From contig NC_070562.1 of assembly GCF_026914185.1 (NCBI RefSeq), positions 496,001 through 560,000 of the forward strand: a stretch of 64,000 nt of DNA, written 5' to 3'. Source of the DNA: Puccinia triticina (taxonomy: Eukaryota; Basidiomycota; Pucciniomycetes; Pucciniales; Pucciniaceae). Shown here piece by piece: positions 23,878-35,880 of this stretch. Within the stretch, counting starts at the first letter, position 1. The number at the start of each line of letters is the position of its first letter. The notes beneath the pieces are model-generated. The model saw only the letters and a program-made list of their open reading frames with translations, searched no databases and was not told where the DNA came from. The position numbers and the translations under genes are program-made.

Positions 23878-25295
23878 CGGACTTACTTCGCGCACTGCGG
23901 AAAACTCTTCGCGCACTGTGGGGGTCGTCGTCTCGACGTCCAGCCCCCAGTGCGCGCTTCTGCCACGGCTCTCCGCGCACTGCATTTTCCGCCAAAAAAA
24001 CGGCTTGCATTTCTTGAGATATTTTTTGATGAATCAATAGAATGGCTTTTTATGATCCCCCTAAAAAAAAATCAAGTCATTTAGGGGTCTCCTTGAGCCT
24101 AGAGAAAATTGGCATGAAAAAATCATATTTTAACACGGCAGGGACCTGTAATACCACTTCCTGTGCCCCAGTAGCCCCAAAAATTTCACATTATCATGGT
24201 ACATGTGCAAATTCATGACCTGATAATTTTCAGAATTTTTCCTAGAGATATAAGGGGTGCGCGGCAGGCTTAGTAGGAAAATTACTGCTAACTGTATAGC
24301 TTTTTTGTTACACACCCAAACAGTCCCAAAATTTCAGAAATGTTTTCATTGCGGATATTCCCCGCGCCATAAATTTCTTGGCAATAGTGTGTCATGATAA
24401 CATGAGATGTAGTGCGGCGGGCTTATTTGGAAAATGACTGCTAACTTATCTCATGTTTTAATTACACACTATTGCTAAGAGCTTTATGGCGCGGAGAATA
24501 TGAAAAATTGAAACATTCCTGAAAATTTCAGACTGTTTCAGCGTGTAACAAAAAATCTATACATGTAGCCGCCATTTTCCTACTAAGCCCGCCGCGCACC
24601 CCTTATATCTCATGTTATCATGACACAGTATTGCCAAGAAATTTATGGCGCGGAGAATATCCACAATGAAAACATTTCTGAAATTTTGGGACTGTTTGGG
24701 TGTGTAACAAAAAAGCTATACAGTTAGCAGTAATTTTCCTACTAAGCCTGCTGCGCACCCCTTATATCTCATTTTATAATGACACACTATTGCTAGGAAT
24801 TTCAGGGAATTAATTTGAAGCATATTTCTCTGTGCTCTCAAAATTTTGTACCTTTGTTGTGTGTAACAAAAAAGTTATACATATACGCAAAATAATAAAC
24901 ACAATACCTATTTGGGCTAAAGAAAAGCTGGTGAAAATTCTGAAAATTATCAGGTCATGAATTTGCACATGTACCATGATACTGTGAAACTTTTGGGGCT
25001 ACTGGGGCACAGGAAGCGGTATTACAGGTCCCCGCCGCGTTAAAATATGATTTTTTCATGTCAATTTTCTCTAGGCTCAAGGAGACCCCTAAATGACTTG
25101 ATTATTTTTTAGGGGGGTCATAAAAAGTCATTCTATTGATTCATCAAAAAATATCTCAAGAAATGCAAGCCGTTTTTTGGGGGGAATGCACAGTGCGCGA
25201 AGAGCCGTGGCGAAAGCGCGCACTGGGGGCGGGACGTCGAGACGACGACCGCCACAGTGCGCGAAGAGTTTCTCGCAGTGCGCGAAGTAAGTCCG
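23878..25295. mobile_element. 1.4-kb foldback-type non-autonomous DNA element
   Basis: The outer ends are inverted: CGGACTTACTTCGCGCACTG at 23878 and its near-complement ending at 25295, and the inversion continues for ~250 bp on each side. The direct duplication AAAAATGA flanks it (23870-23877 and 25296-25303). The interior (24200-24900) holds further inverted and direct copies of a CCTACTAAGCC[TC]GC-containing block and GTGTGTAACAAAAAAG words. There is no coding sequence. An 8-bp duplication fits hAT or MULE-type transposition; the superfamily is not settled. Confidence 0.8.
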
Positions 25296-25466
25296 AAAAA
25301 TGATTATTAATTACACGAATGAGTACATGGAGAAATACTCAGGAAGTTTGCCCCATCCCGTCTTTCTTCCCACAACCAAACCATCAATTGAACCACAGTC
25401 AAAAAGCACCAAAAGAGGGTGTTCATGGTTTCTATGGTCTAATGTCTTCCAACACTACCAACCTTA

Positions 25467-25796
25467 CCTGATATTCAGTAGGGGATACTTGGTAAAATAT
25501 GAGGGATATCCAGTATACATCATTTTATGTTCTGTAAAGTGTTTTTGAATGTCTGGAAACTTTCTGTAAATTATCTGTAACTTTTCTGTAACGTTTCTGT
25601 AAATCCTCAACTTTTCTGTAACTGTTGTTCAAATGAGAAGTCCCCCTGTAATAATTCTGTAAGTCACAGAAAGCTTACAGAAATCACACATCAAGTTACA
25701 GAAAATTTACAGAAACCATGAAACAATTTACAGAACAAAAAAAAACTATACTGGATATCGTTATATTTTACCAAGTATCCCCTGCTGGATATCAGG
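25467..25796. mobile_element. TA-flanked MITE (Tc1/mariner-type)
   Basis: Inverted ends of ~50 bp: CCTGATATTCAGTAGGGGAT on the left and its near-complement ending CTGGATATCAGG, flanked by TA (25465-25466 and 25797-25798). The left arm carries repeated CTGTAA words and the right arm the mirror TTACAG words, so almost the whole 330 bp can fold back. No coding capacity. It lies ~240 bp upstream of the nucleoporin start codon. Confidence 0.75.
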
Positions 25797-26032
25797 TAAC
25801 GTTGCTAGTGCCAGCACTGGGCATGTTTGTTGGGGCGAGCCTTGAATTAGTGAAGTAGTTGGTGCACACGCGGGTTACCTGACCATGTTCAGTGCCTATC
25901 ACAGGTTCAGCTCGGGACAACCTCAAGAGGTGGGACTCACTCACAACTGGAGACATCTTGATCGGCTACATACATATAAACTCATCGGCGTGGAACTCGC
26001 AAGGAAAGACAGGACGCAGAAATCAAGCCTTC

Positions 26033-29000
26033 ATGTCTCTCATTCACAGTGGCCAGCCGCTCAACTTCTCATCCGAAGATGCTACCGACGAGTTCTCCCT
26101 GTTCGCCGACGCGTTGAAAAACCTCAGGGTGGATGAAATCGATCCTCTTGACCCTGAACATGGACCCGCCGCCGTGTGGAAGAGAATTTGCGACTCAAAG
26201 TATGTCACCTGGTTGCCCATCTAAATTCATGCTGTATTGATTTCTTTTTTGAATCTTCCGAAAAGGCTTGATAATCGTAATATCCATCTGACGCCGGAGC
26301 AGAAAGAATCATGGAACTTGGAACGTAATACTTGGCAACTCGTTCAAATGCTCTACACCGAAAGAACTGCGCCACCTCAGTCATCCTGCTCAAGAATCAC
26401 GTCTAATCCATACCTGCCACCCCTCAAAGCAGTCAATCTTCATTTGTCAAGGTCCAAAGACTTGCTCGAACTATCTACATTCCGAGATTGGCTGTACACA
26501 TGTCCACGTAGCACCCATCCAGCTGAAATCCGTCGAGGATACTGGCCATACACCAAGGCCTCCCTCAAACACACACTTCAAAAATATCCTCACTCAGATT
26601 CCCGACGACCCTCTGGAAAAGCCCCTCCGTTTCATTCGATGGACCCCGATGCTCCACTCCGTGCCAGTAGTCAGGAAAATAGCCGAAGAACTCAGACGCT
26701 CCAGGCAGACGAAAACATGAATTTCGTATCAGAACCTCACGTGATTCAGGAGAAAGGCGAGCTAGAACAATTGGACCAAGAATACGACCGCGCGATGGTC
26801 AAAACACTCTTTGAATATGTCCGAGCTGGCGAGATGGCCATGGCCCTCGATTTCTGCAGACAATGTGATCATCCTTGGAGAGCTGCTAGTTTGGCTGGTG
26901 GGCAATTATTCCATGATCCGGCTCTGGCTGGTTTTGAAAACGAGTCCTGTTTCCCCCAAGATGAGGTCTTACCCGATGCCGAGTCACTAGATACCGCACT
27001 CAATGAAAACCGAAACCTGCCTCCTTACAACCGTGACAACCGTTCAGGATGCTTGAACCGAAAGCTGTGGAAATCGATGTGTCTGCATATGTCATCTAAC
27101 AAGTCTCTTCCGACATATGAGCAGGCCCTCTATGGTGCTCTGGCAGGCGAAACAAGCTCAGTCTTACCCGTCTGTTACAGCTGGGAGGACCACATCTGGT
27201 GTCATATCAACGCAATTTTCGAAAACCAAGTCGATCAAATTTTGGAATCGACCGAACTGGGTTACTATTGGTCCCAGGGAGCTCTGCCACCCGCCGAAAA
27301 TCATGAATCTGACGAGACAGATGACGATGCTATCATCTCGTCCCTTCAACCTCGAGATGCTGCGCGGCGGAACTTCTCCCAGCGATCCAATGGCGAATCT
27401 CACACGGACATCAAACTTGCCATGAACAAAGCCTTCGATAAAATTCTCCGAAGTGAACAAACTTCCTTAGCCGAAAGCGCCAGGAACCCATTTCATGTTG
27501 CCCAGATGTGGCTGGCGATCGACAAAATAAACGATCTGTTTACCAGCTTCGCTGATCGTCTGAAGTCTGCCTCCGAAGACTTCACCCGAGAGTAAGTTCG
27601 ATCGACCGCTATTCTTCATAAGAATTGTGTCCGACTCGATTCAACTAACCCAACATCTTGCCGCACCCTCCCAACTACTAGACATCTCTCACACCTCTTG
27701 CGCTTCTTCTCACATTTGATTCTCTTCTTACGAGCGATCGACGAAAAGGTTGATAGTCAAGCGTCGAACGCGATCCTTCGGGGCTACGTTCAAGTCCTAG
27801 AAATGGAAAATAAGCATAACTTGATCGCATTTTATGTCGCGGAACTCCAACCCGAATCTGGTGTCGAGACCTACGCGAAGTACCTGATTTGTGCGCTGGC
27901 TTTTTATTTGATTTTGAGTTGTGACATCAAAACTAATGCGTTTTTCAATAGCTTTGGGTCCCTCGGCAGACCTACCGACACGCCGCGTCGCTTTACTAAG
28001 AGCCTTGGAGCATGGCTTAGACTTATCGCGGGTTGCTTGTACCGCCGTGAAGCTCACTTTGCAACAAATGACACGCGTCAGTGATTTCCGCCCTCTGATT
28101 TCTAACCATCAGATTGATTAAGAATACCAACTTCTTTCCTCGCATGCAACAGACATCCCTTGAGTCCAATAGGGGACATGGTCCCAACAAGTTTAGCCAT
28201 CAACTAACGGATAAACAAAGGGAGCTGATTCGCTCCTTGGAGTGGCTAATCATTGATCCCGTAACCTACCTAGAAGCTTTGATTCAAGCCAACTCGTTAA
28301 TCAGATACTTTCTCAGTCAGTCGTCAGATGAGCTAGAAACAAAAAGATATCCAAGCTGACCTACCAACCAATCTGTCGCCACAGCCGCCGGCCATCCAAA
28401 CGCTGCTAGGGAGGTCGTCTGCTCTGTGCCAGCAGATGTGCTCAGTGTCATCGCTCAAGGGAAAGACCCTCTTGCGGAGCCAGAGGCCGGAGATAACTTT
28501 GGAAACACTCATAATGCGATCCTCGAGTTTACTCAGTATCGCGAGTTCTTTGATTGCTTAGAGTTGCATGTAAAAGTTGCCGAGATTTTGAGTCAACGAC
28601 CGATGGACGGGTGAGTCTGCTGGATGATCGTGAAGGATGTGGCCAGATTGCTCAATTTGTTTCTAATGATATGCGGCCATTTTTGCTTTCCAGGGCTACT
28701 ACATCAGATATGCAAGCCTTCACACAGGCATTGGAGGTCAGGGTACTCTTAGACGTTGTTTAAAGAGATGGACGAGCAAATTGACATGGTTTTTTAAACC
28801 TGCAGGAAACGTGTGATCTGCTGTACAAAGCTGTTGTTCGGATTTTGAGTTCGGAGTGGCTGCAAGACATCCGATTTGGAATGCAACAAAGCATTAGTAA
28901 GCAATTCGACATGTTCTACGCTTACTCTCGTTCTTAATAAGAGTTAACGCGATTCCCATCTTCTGTTTCGGTACCATTGATAGTGGATGAGCAGGAGCAG

Positions 29001-29393
29001 ACGTCGGACCGAAGAATCGCAGAATTGAACTTGATCAGGAATATCTACATCCCTGAATTGGTTTTCCGACTACATGGCGCATTGGTTGATTCTGGAACAT
29101 TCATTGTCACGTCAGTACTGGCACTGTTAGTGGAGATTGAATGAACTCTTATACTGATTTCGCTCGCTTCCTTCTCCAGAAATCTGAGACGGGCGTTAGA
29201 GTTGGCCACCCTTGTTGCCAGCGAGAGCTACAAGAACTATGCCGAGTTCTTGCCCATCAACCAAGACCGAACCGCTGGCATTCACAGGAATCAGCAAAAC
29301 CGGATGAAAGATTATCTGCGCGAATTGAAGGTCGTCCATCTCCTCATTCTGAAGTCTTCTGGCGTTCACCCTTTGCGACCCACTTTGAAATAA
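26033..29393 (+). CDS. NUP84: Nucleoporin of the NUP84/NUP107 family
   Basis: Multi-exon gene for a structural subunit of the Y-shaped nuclear pore outer-ring complex. The chosen ATG (26033, MSLIHSGQPLNFSSEDATDE) opens the first exon. An intron at about 26200-26263 joins to LDNRNIHLTPEQKESWNLER. Family features are the ALDFCRQCDHPWRAASLAG segment (26850-26905), matching the conserved CRxxxxPWRAA region of Nup84/Nup107; the all-helical composition; the YVQVLEMENKHNLIAFYVAEL helix pair (27785); and the C-terminal RNIYIPELVFRLHGALVDSG (29035) with a final Leu/Arg helix. Small introns account for each frame break: an in-frame TGA near 28358 is removed by a GT-AG intron at 28316-28384, after which the frame reads into AAREVVCSVPADVLSVI. 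One donor near 27886 is GTGCGC. The gene appears intact at about 900-1000 residues. Confidence 0.82.
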
Positions 29394-30331
29394 ATACTCC
29401 CACATACCCATGATTACAAATTTATATGTACAAAAACACACAAAGACACAAAGACAGCTCGAAATATAGATTGTGGAGCTTCATTTTTCTGTGGATTTGT
29501 CTTGATTCCCTTTTCCCATTCTTGCCCTGTTAGTGATTTGTTCGACCAAGAAAATGTGGTCTATGTACCCAGAGAGGACTAGCAAATTTCTTCCTCCAAA
29601 AGCTGCTCATTTTTGTCCAGACGGGTGATAGGCTAGTATTATCGCTAACTCAAACAGTTTCAGCTTCAGCATCTCATGGCAGCTGTCCGGCGCAATGGCG
29701 AATACACGTGAGTGCCGAAGAGCGCTGGCCGCTGACGTTGTCTTTTTAGGGTTGGCTACACCACGAGAGCGATTTTGGCTCCCTCGGACCGGCAACCCGA
29801 CGACAAAGGGGCCCACGTCGGGCTACCGTGTGAAAACAGGGCAGCCCGTCGTCGGGGTGTCGAGACAGTCAGTCCGCCGTACCTCTTGACGTCAAGAGGT
29901 ACGGCGGACTGACTTCGGTCAATCCGCCACCTGTCTGCCCGTGTGTTGCCGGCAGGACCCACGGTGGCTTGACCAAGGTCGATCCACCGCCGGTCTGCCG
30001 GTCTGTTGCCGGGCGGACAGTCGCTGGCTTGACCGGTCCGCACCCGGCCATGCAGACTGCCGCCAGGTGTTTCCCAGGCCTTTGACGGTCACCCGCCGGG
30101 TAACCAACGCCCAAGATTGTCGGCAGCCCAACAATCTCACAGGCTGTCGGTCAGCTACCCAGCATGCAAGCTGGCAGCCCGACCGTAAGAGTCCCTAAGG
30201 ACAGCCGCTCGGTCATTGACCAGCTGACCACGAAGCCTTGCATGGTCAGCTGCTGGGAAATTGAATCAAAGCGGTCCGCAGCACCCACTTTTTTCCCCCT
30301 TTGATCGGGACTTTATAATTTATGTCCCCCT
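29394..30331. other. Intergenic region, GC-rich with CCGCC/CGGTC repeats
   Basis: From 29690 to 30250 the sequence is unusually GC-rich, with words such as GGTCTGCCG and CCGCCGGT recurring, and with open frames on both strands that appear to be compositional. A similar GC-rich character recurs at 36370-36920. It may be an unclassified repeat; no gene recognised. Confidence 0.35.
29867..29914. repeat. 48-bp perfect palindrome
   Basis: Two 24-base arms meet at GAC|GTC with no spacer; each arm reads AGTCAGTCCGCCGTACCTCT followed by TGAC, or its complement. It is the most perfect uninterrupted palindrome I saw in the window. Confidence 0.9.
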
Positions 30332-30399
30332 GGTTGAACCAGCGATGGGTAGTTACGATACGCTACGATAACCAGCGTTATCTGCGTAACGTAACTTCC

Positions 30400-30620
30400 A
30401 TCGTTACTATCCACCCCCGTTAACGCTACTAGTAACGGTCAGATTCCTCCGTAAAGGGTATCGTACCGCGACCTCATTTTTCTTTGAGAAAAAAAAACAG
30501 TATCGCACTTTTTTGGTGCCGGTTAACGCGTTAACCGCGATAACTGGTAACGTGTTAACTGCGATAACCGGTAACGCGCTAACCACGCGTTACCGGCACG
30601 TTACCCACGCTAACCAGGGG
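30400..30620. repeat. hAT subterminal GTAACG repeats (left)
   Basis: At least a dozen copies of GTTAACG/CGTTAC/CGATAACC words in both orientations. The same words crowd 34110-34315 at the other end. In hAT elements such motifs are typically transposase binding sites; that role is inferred here. Confidence 0.7.
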
Positions 30621-30806
30621 TGAAACGCGCCAACCTACCACTTTCTACACAGGGGTGAAACACATCACCTTTCCTGTATAGATCCTGACCTTGGGTTCCA
30701 CGAGTCTGAGGCCTCCTTCGTCCTCTTGCTCCTTTTTTAGTGTCGCCCCTCTGAGTCTTATCGCTTCTAAGTTCTCAGTGCTGATTTTGAATATCTAGTG
30801 AGTCCC

Positions 30807-33800
30807 ATGGCCCCTCAATTAACTCAGTCCAACCTCAACAAGGACAGTGAACCCCATGCCGGCGACATAACCAACCAATCACAGACGCACCGCCGCCGAT
30901 CGAGACGATCTGCCTCAATAGTCATTGCACCAGGCATGGTGCCTAACCCAACCAACCCTTGTGTAAAACAGACCCGGCCAGCTCCTTCAAAAAGGGTTGT
31001 AGATTCTTCACCTTCATCAGATTCCTCAGATCCGTCTGTCCAAGGAAAGAAGAAGAAAAAAACTACAAAGCGACGCAAACGCAAATCTCCTGCAAAGGAA
31101 AACTTGCCGCCTTTGGATCCTGATCCAAGTGGGAAGACTCCCAAACAAAGCGGGACAGGGAAGAAGAAGAAGTTGGGAGGCGTCACAAAAAAGGTTGCAG
31201 ATTTTTATCAGCTTAGATTTGTGTTTGTGCTGCTTTTTTGTTGACTTTTACTGTGGGTTGCTGTTAATTTCTCCTCTAGGCTAATCCCACCGAAGCAGGT
31301 CACGACTACGACCAAGAAACTGATGAAGGCTCAGTCGAGATCGTAGCTCGGAAAAAAAAGGAAGAGAAAAAATCTCTCTACAATGACGTTCTCCAGTACT
31401 TCGAAGAGCCTGTGTGCAACGAGACAGACAGCCCGGACAACCCCTTAAGCTTCAAGTGCAAGTGGTGTCCGGCAATCTGCCGCGGACATGGATCGTTGCG
31501 AGGAAATCTGAAGTCTCACCGGGACGGATACACTCAGAAAGGAAAGAGTGACAAAGGTTGTCCCAATCGTCAGAAAGCTATTCTGGCGGGGGACAAACTG
31601 CCTCCTTCAGTTGCCAAGGTCCGGGCCGCCACCGTCAGCTCCATTGACAACAAACAGCCCGGGATTTCGGTTTTTATGCATCTTGGGGCTGCTTTTGATG
31701 TTAGAGTACTCAATCACCTCATCATCCTTTGGCAAATTTGGCAAGCCTTGCCGTGGTCTCGGATAGAAGACCCTTATCTTTGGGCCGCCTTTAAATACTG
31801 TAATCAAAAAGCACATCTCTACGGTCGCCGATGGGCCGCTGATGAAGCTAAAATCCTATACGCTTCGCTCAAGACATCTGTCTTTGATGAGTTACATGTG
31901 AGTTGCCTCTTCTTCACGCCGCAGAAAGATCAATAGTTCTTTTACTAATTCCCTCCTTTTTCAAATAAACAGAAACTTGACACAAAGTTCACCCTGATCC
32001 ACGATGTATGGACGACAAAGGGTAACCGCTTTGCCTTCATTGGCGCAGCAGTTGCGTACATTAATTCCAACTGGGAATATTGTGTTCGACACTTGGCTTT
32101 GAAGATGATACCCTGGAAACATCATGGGCATCTCTTAGCTCGCCCTATTGCAAATATTCTCAAGAAGAAAGATTTGCATCATAAGATAAGCTCCCTTCAT
32201 TTCTGGTTATGCTTGGATTTGGAATGCAGTCCAAAACTAATATGCTAACATCCAGCTGTAATTAATTTATCTACATGCTCGCACAGACCACAGATTCGGG
32301 GTCTAATAATAACACAATGGCCAGCCATATGCACGAACTTATTTGTGACAGCCCCAATGGGCAATCTCGTGTGGATGCGTGGGACCCGACCAATAGTCAT
32401 GTCCGTTGTTTTTGCCATAAGCTCGCTTTGATTGTCAATGCGGGCTTGGCAGCGTTGTTGCTCAAGACCCTCCCTCCTGGTAAAACCAAGGAGTCCGTGC
32501 TAGGATTTTTTCCTGTCCTGGGTCGGCTATCTGAGGCACCGGAGCCAGACGGGTCAACAGAAACCGTTCCACCAGCGAAGGAGGTCGCAGCTGTTGGTGA
32601 TGGTGATGACGATGGGGATCAAGAGCTTGATTCAGCTAGCGACTATGGGAATGCGGATGATGAAGACGACAAACCATCAGCTGGTGGAGGAAATGCGGCA
32701 CTTGAGACTGAGGAGACGGCCGAAGATCCTAGCGCTGGCGCAACACCGAGTAAACATCTGAAGAGCCTGAAGCTCCAGGAACTATGCAAAAAGGTACATT
32801 CACTCGCTGTTTTGTCTGAATAGCATGCATTCCCAGTCGTTAACTAAGACCTCTGGCATGTAGCTCGACACAGTTATAAAGCAAATCACAAGATCAGCAG
32901 CTCAGCGCGCCAATTTTGATAAAATAGCTAGAGAGATGAATATAAAAGTCGCCCCCTTGATTGCCGGATATGGAATCCGCTGGAATATAAAGTATCAAAG
33001 TTATTGCAAAGCGGTTGATGCACGAGAGGTCATTGACCGCATCTTAAAGGATGATCAAGAACCAAATTCGGCCGGGATATTTGAAGATGTTTTTTTCTTG
33101 CCGCGCGATTGGAAGGAGATAGATAATCTCAACTGCGAGCTGGAGGTGAGTCTCACCATCTTCCTGCCATTGGGAGCCAACAATTTATGTTTGGATTTCC
33201 TCACATTCTCCACAGGTGTTTGTCAAATTGACCTCCTACATGGAAGGCAATCAGCCCACCGGGGCCCACGTAATACCAAAATACCTCAAGCTCAAAGAAA
33301 GCCTTACCAAAAAGCTCGACAGTTCCCTTGAAACAGATTCCCTGTACCCAATGTATCACGCGATGGTCAAACGAGTCGATAAATATCTATACGAGGCAAT
33401 GCAATGCCATACACTTATACTTGCAACAATCTTGCACCCATGTTACAGGATGCACCTGTTCGAGCTCGCCTTTGGATTGGATAGCTCTGAAGTGGCCGAA
33501 GCGATGAAGTTACTGAACCAAGAATTTGGACGCACCAAGGAGAGAATCGAACTCGACCGGCCAGCGGCGCAGACTGTGTCTGATTCCAAGGTGATGGCCA
33601 TTGACAGACCAACCAACGCTCCGCCACAATCACTCATGGCCCGTCTAGCCTCGCGCTTGACCCATCAAACACCCCAAGAGAACGAGATTGACACGTAATT
33701 GAAGGCGAACTTTATATTCAAGGATGGAGCAATTGACCGCCATCAAACCCCCTTAGAATGGTGGAAGGTACATCCTTTTCTGCCTTTTTCAAGATGGCCT

Positions 33801-34096
33801 CTTGATTTCCTTCCTTTGCTAAAACACATTTGCTCCTGTAGTTCAATCAGCAGGCCTATCCAACTTTGGCTGTCATGGCGCGAGCTTATTTAGGATGTGT
33901 AGGCTCCTCCTGTGCAGTTGAGAGACTGTTCTCCGCTGCCGCGGATGTCTGTAGCAGCAACCGCGGCCGCTTACTTCCCTCAACGATGTCACACTGTGTC
34001 AGTAGCCTTATGTGGCTTCGGGAGGAAGTCCCTCTGACTGGTACATTCGCCAAAGCAGGTCAATTTTTAGCTACAGTTCTACCAAGTAAAAAGTGA
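30807..34096 (+). pseudogene. hAT transposase, interrupted by a stop codon
   Basis: Starts at ATG 30807 with a Ser/Lys-rich tail. A BED-like finger follows the first intron (FKCKWCPAICRGHGSLRGNL then a His, 31450-31525). Next comes the RNase-H-like catalytic region: LIHDVWTTKGNRFAFIGA (31995) with the first Asp, TTDSGSNNNTMASHM (32284) and VRCFCHKLALIVNAGL (32401). YGIRWNIKYQSY is at 32967. The C-terminal dimerisation segment YPTLAVMARAYLGCVGSSCA, then VERLFSAAADV, is at 33857-33950. Introns with GT-AG borders account for most frame changes (for example 31899-31971). An in-frame TAA at 33696-33698 lies between EIDT and LKANFIFKDGAIDRH, where the frame otherwise continues unbroken to PLEWWK. 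It is read as a nonsense mutation, though an unseen intron could hide it. Confidence 0.82.
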
Positions 34097-34335
34097 TATA
34101 TGTACATGTTTTTTTCGTTACTAGTAACGCAAAAAAAATCCATTCCTCAGTAACGTAACATAGTAATTCCAACGTTACGCAGTACCGTAACGGAATCCAA
34201 AATTTCCACCTGAGTAAAGACCTGTATCGTACCTTGCGCGCGTTACGGTTATCGGTAACGGTAACGGACAAAAAAGCGTTATGCTAGCGTTACGTTACCG
34301 ATAACCGTACCGTACCTACCCATTGCTGGTTGAAC

Positions 34336-35157
34336 TTGTTCGCCCAGATGCGTTGACCTGTCCTCCCTTCTTTTCTTGAAAAACACTCAAGACCTTCCAT
34401 CCCTGTATCATTTCGCGCTGGCTTCTTGCTTCTCTGTTGTGTTTTTGCTTGTCCACTTGCGTCCCCTTTCCCCCTCTCTGTCTCCCTCAGGTGTCCATAC
34501 CCATCCCATGCTCCATCCTTCTCTTTTGTTGTCTCAACACACACACACACATCACTTCTTTCCCTGCCTCCACATCCACAGACACGCCCTCCCATCTCCC
34601 CATCCACACACACACATCACCTTAAAAATCACCCCTCATCCCGTTCTCTCTCATCTGCCATACACACCACCAGAACCCATATTTATCATGTATTGCTTGT
34701 TGCTTATCTTTCCTCTTGCGCTTCTTTCTTGACTGGCCTCTTGTCTTCTTTCTTGCTGTGCCATCTTGTCTTGCCTGCCCTCCCGTGACCATGCCCCTGC
34801 GGCCCCCTGTCTCTCCTGTGTTGTGGCCCGTGCGCGCCGGTGCACCGCCCCTTGAGCCCGGCGCCGGCCCGCTAATCGTACGCTTAATTCCCTTGCCGAC
34901 ATATTGCATAAGTCGTCCGAACTGGACCTGTCTGTTACCCCAACCAAATGTTGGGTTGTTGTATCTCTCTCTTTCCTTCTTGTTGTTATGCCTCTATATC
35001 ACACAACTCAGGTCCCCATCCGGGGTCGTTTCTTTATCTCTCTTGTCCGGGGGTCGCTCTCTTGTATATAGACATGGTCATAGCCTTTGAAATGATTATC
35101 TGTCCGACCGAACGTTCAGCAGCAAGCAATCCGGACTGTTGAGCATTATGGCATGCT
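34336..35157. other. No gene recognised; pyrimidine-rich sequence
   Basis: Strongly CT-rich on the plus strand with CACACA runs (34540-34620). Long open frames on both strands here are products of the biased composition. Nothing with a recognisable domain. Confidence 0.4.
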
Positions 35158-35493
35158 CCGGTGTGGTATGCTTTACGGTATCCCATATGCCAAAATCAAA
35201 ATTTTCTGCTTTTCTTTCTTATTTCTATTAGTTTCACTCTTAATCTCCCTTTTCCTCTTAGAAATCACTTAATACTCCTCAAGATTCAGCTTCTTGGGAC
35301 AAATTTACCCCTAGTCTTGCTTTACAGAACACTCATAATGGTACTCATTCAGAAGTTACATACTCTTACACACTCACAACACCCCTTACAACCTCAAACA
35401 GTTACACAATCCACATTTACAACACTTAGTTACACACACGGTTACATGGATAGCTACATACATACTTACACACAGCTGCATCATCACTTACAC

Positions 35494-35579
35494 ACATACA
35501 GTGTACACATGCAGGTACACATGCAGGCACACATACAGTGTACACATGCAGGTACACATGCAGGCACACATGCAGGTGC
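35494..35579 (+). repeat. Tandem ACACATGCAGG repeats within the LTR
   Basis: Repeated units of about 12 bp (GTACACATGCAG, GCACACATGCAG and variants), followed by AGCTGCATG[TC]AAT units to about 35630. Confidence 0.8.
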
Positions 35580-35872
35580 TAGCTGCATGTAATAGCTGCA
35601 TGTAATAGCTGCATGCAATAGCTGCATGCGCTAGTGGATTTTCGTTGCATAACAACAGCAGGTGACCTGGTTACAGCATGACTACACTAACATCCAGTCC
35701 TGACCAATCACACCTCCTGATTCAGCCTGCAGGTCATAACCCATAATCACCTGTACAGTCCTCACCAATCACATTCACCCATTCAACATATGTACTAGCC
35801 AAAAACCCTCATGTACCTAGCTAAAATCTCTCATGTGGAGCTCCTCTGGAGCTAAAATCCCTCACCATTGTC

Positions 35873-35880
35873 TATAAAAG
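35873..35880 (+). promoter_or_regulatory. TATA box of the solo LTR
   Basis: TATAAAAG within the LTR, about 35 bp before a CTGTTGTAACTTTCCCC segment, followed by four copies of the 11-bp unit AGCAGACTACT (35913-35954). Placement fits an LTR core promoter. Confidence 0.5.

Larger units (their letters stand above)
30340..34327 (+). mobile_element. hAT-superfamily DNA transposon
   Basis: Ends are inverted: CAGCGATGGGTAGTTACG on the left and the complement of AGCAATGGGTAGGTACGG on the right. The 8-bp duplication GGTTGAAC flanks it (30332-30339 and 34328-34335); one base at the right end could belong to either the element or the duplication. Subterminal regions (30360-30620 and 34110-34315) are packed with GGTAACG/CGTTACC and TTAACGCGTTAA words. 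The internal gene is a hAT transposase (30807-34096) carrying a nonsense codon, so this copy is probably not autonomous. Confidence 0.88.

Noticed and set aside
28345..28385. In-frame TGA taken at first as a nonsense mutation in the nucleoporin gene
   Set aside because: A GT-AG intron at 28316-28384 removes it and restores a family-like continuation.
34376..35090. Hydrophobic plus-strand frames of 118-124 codons
   Set aside because: CT-rich DNA gives Leu/Ser/Pro/Phe translations in all three frames; minus frames are equally open.
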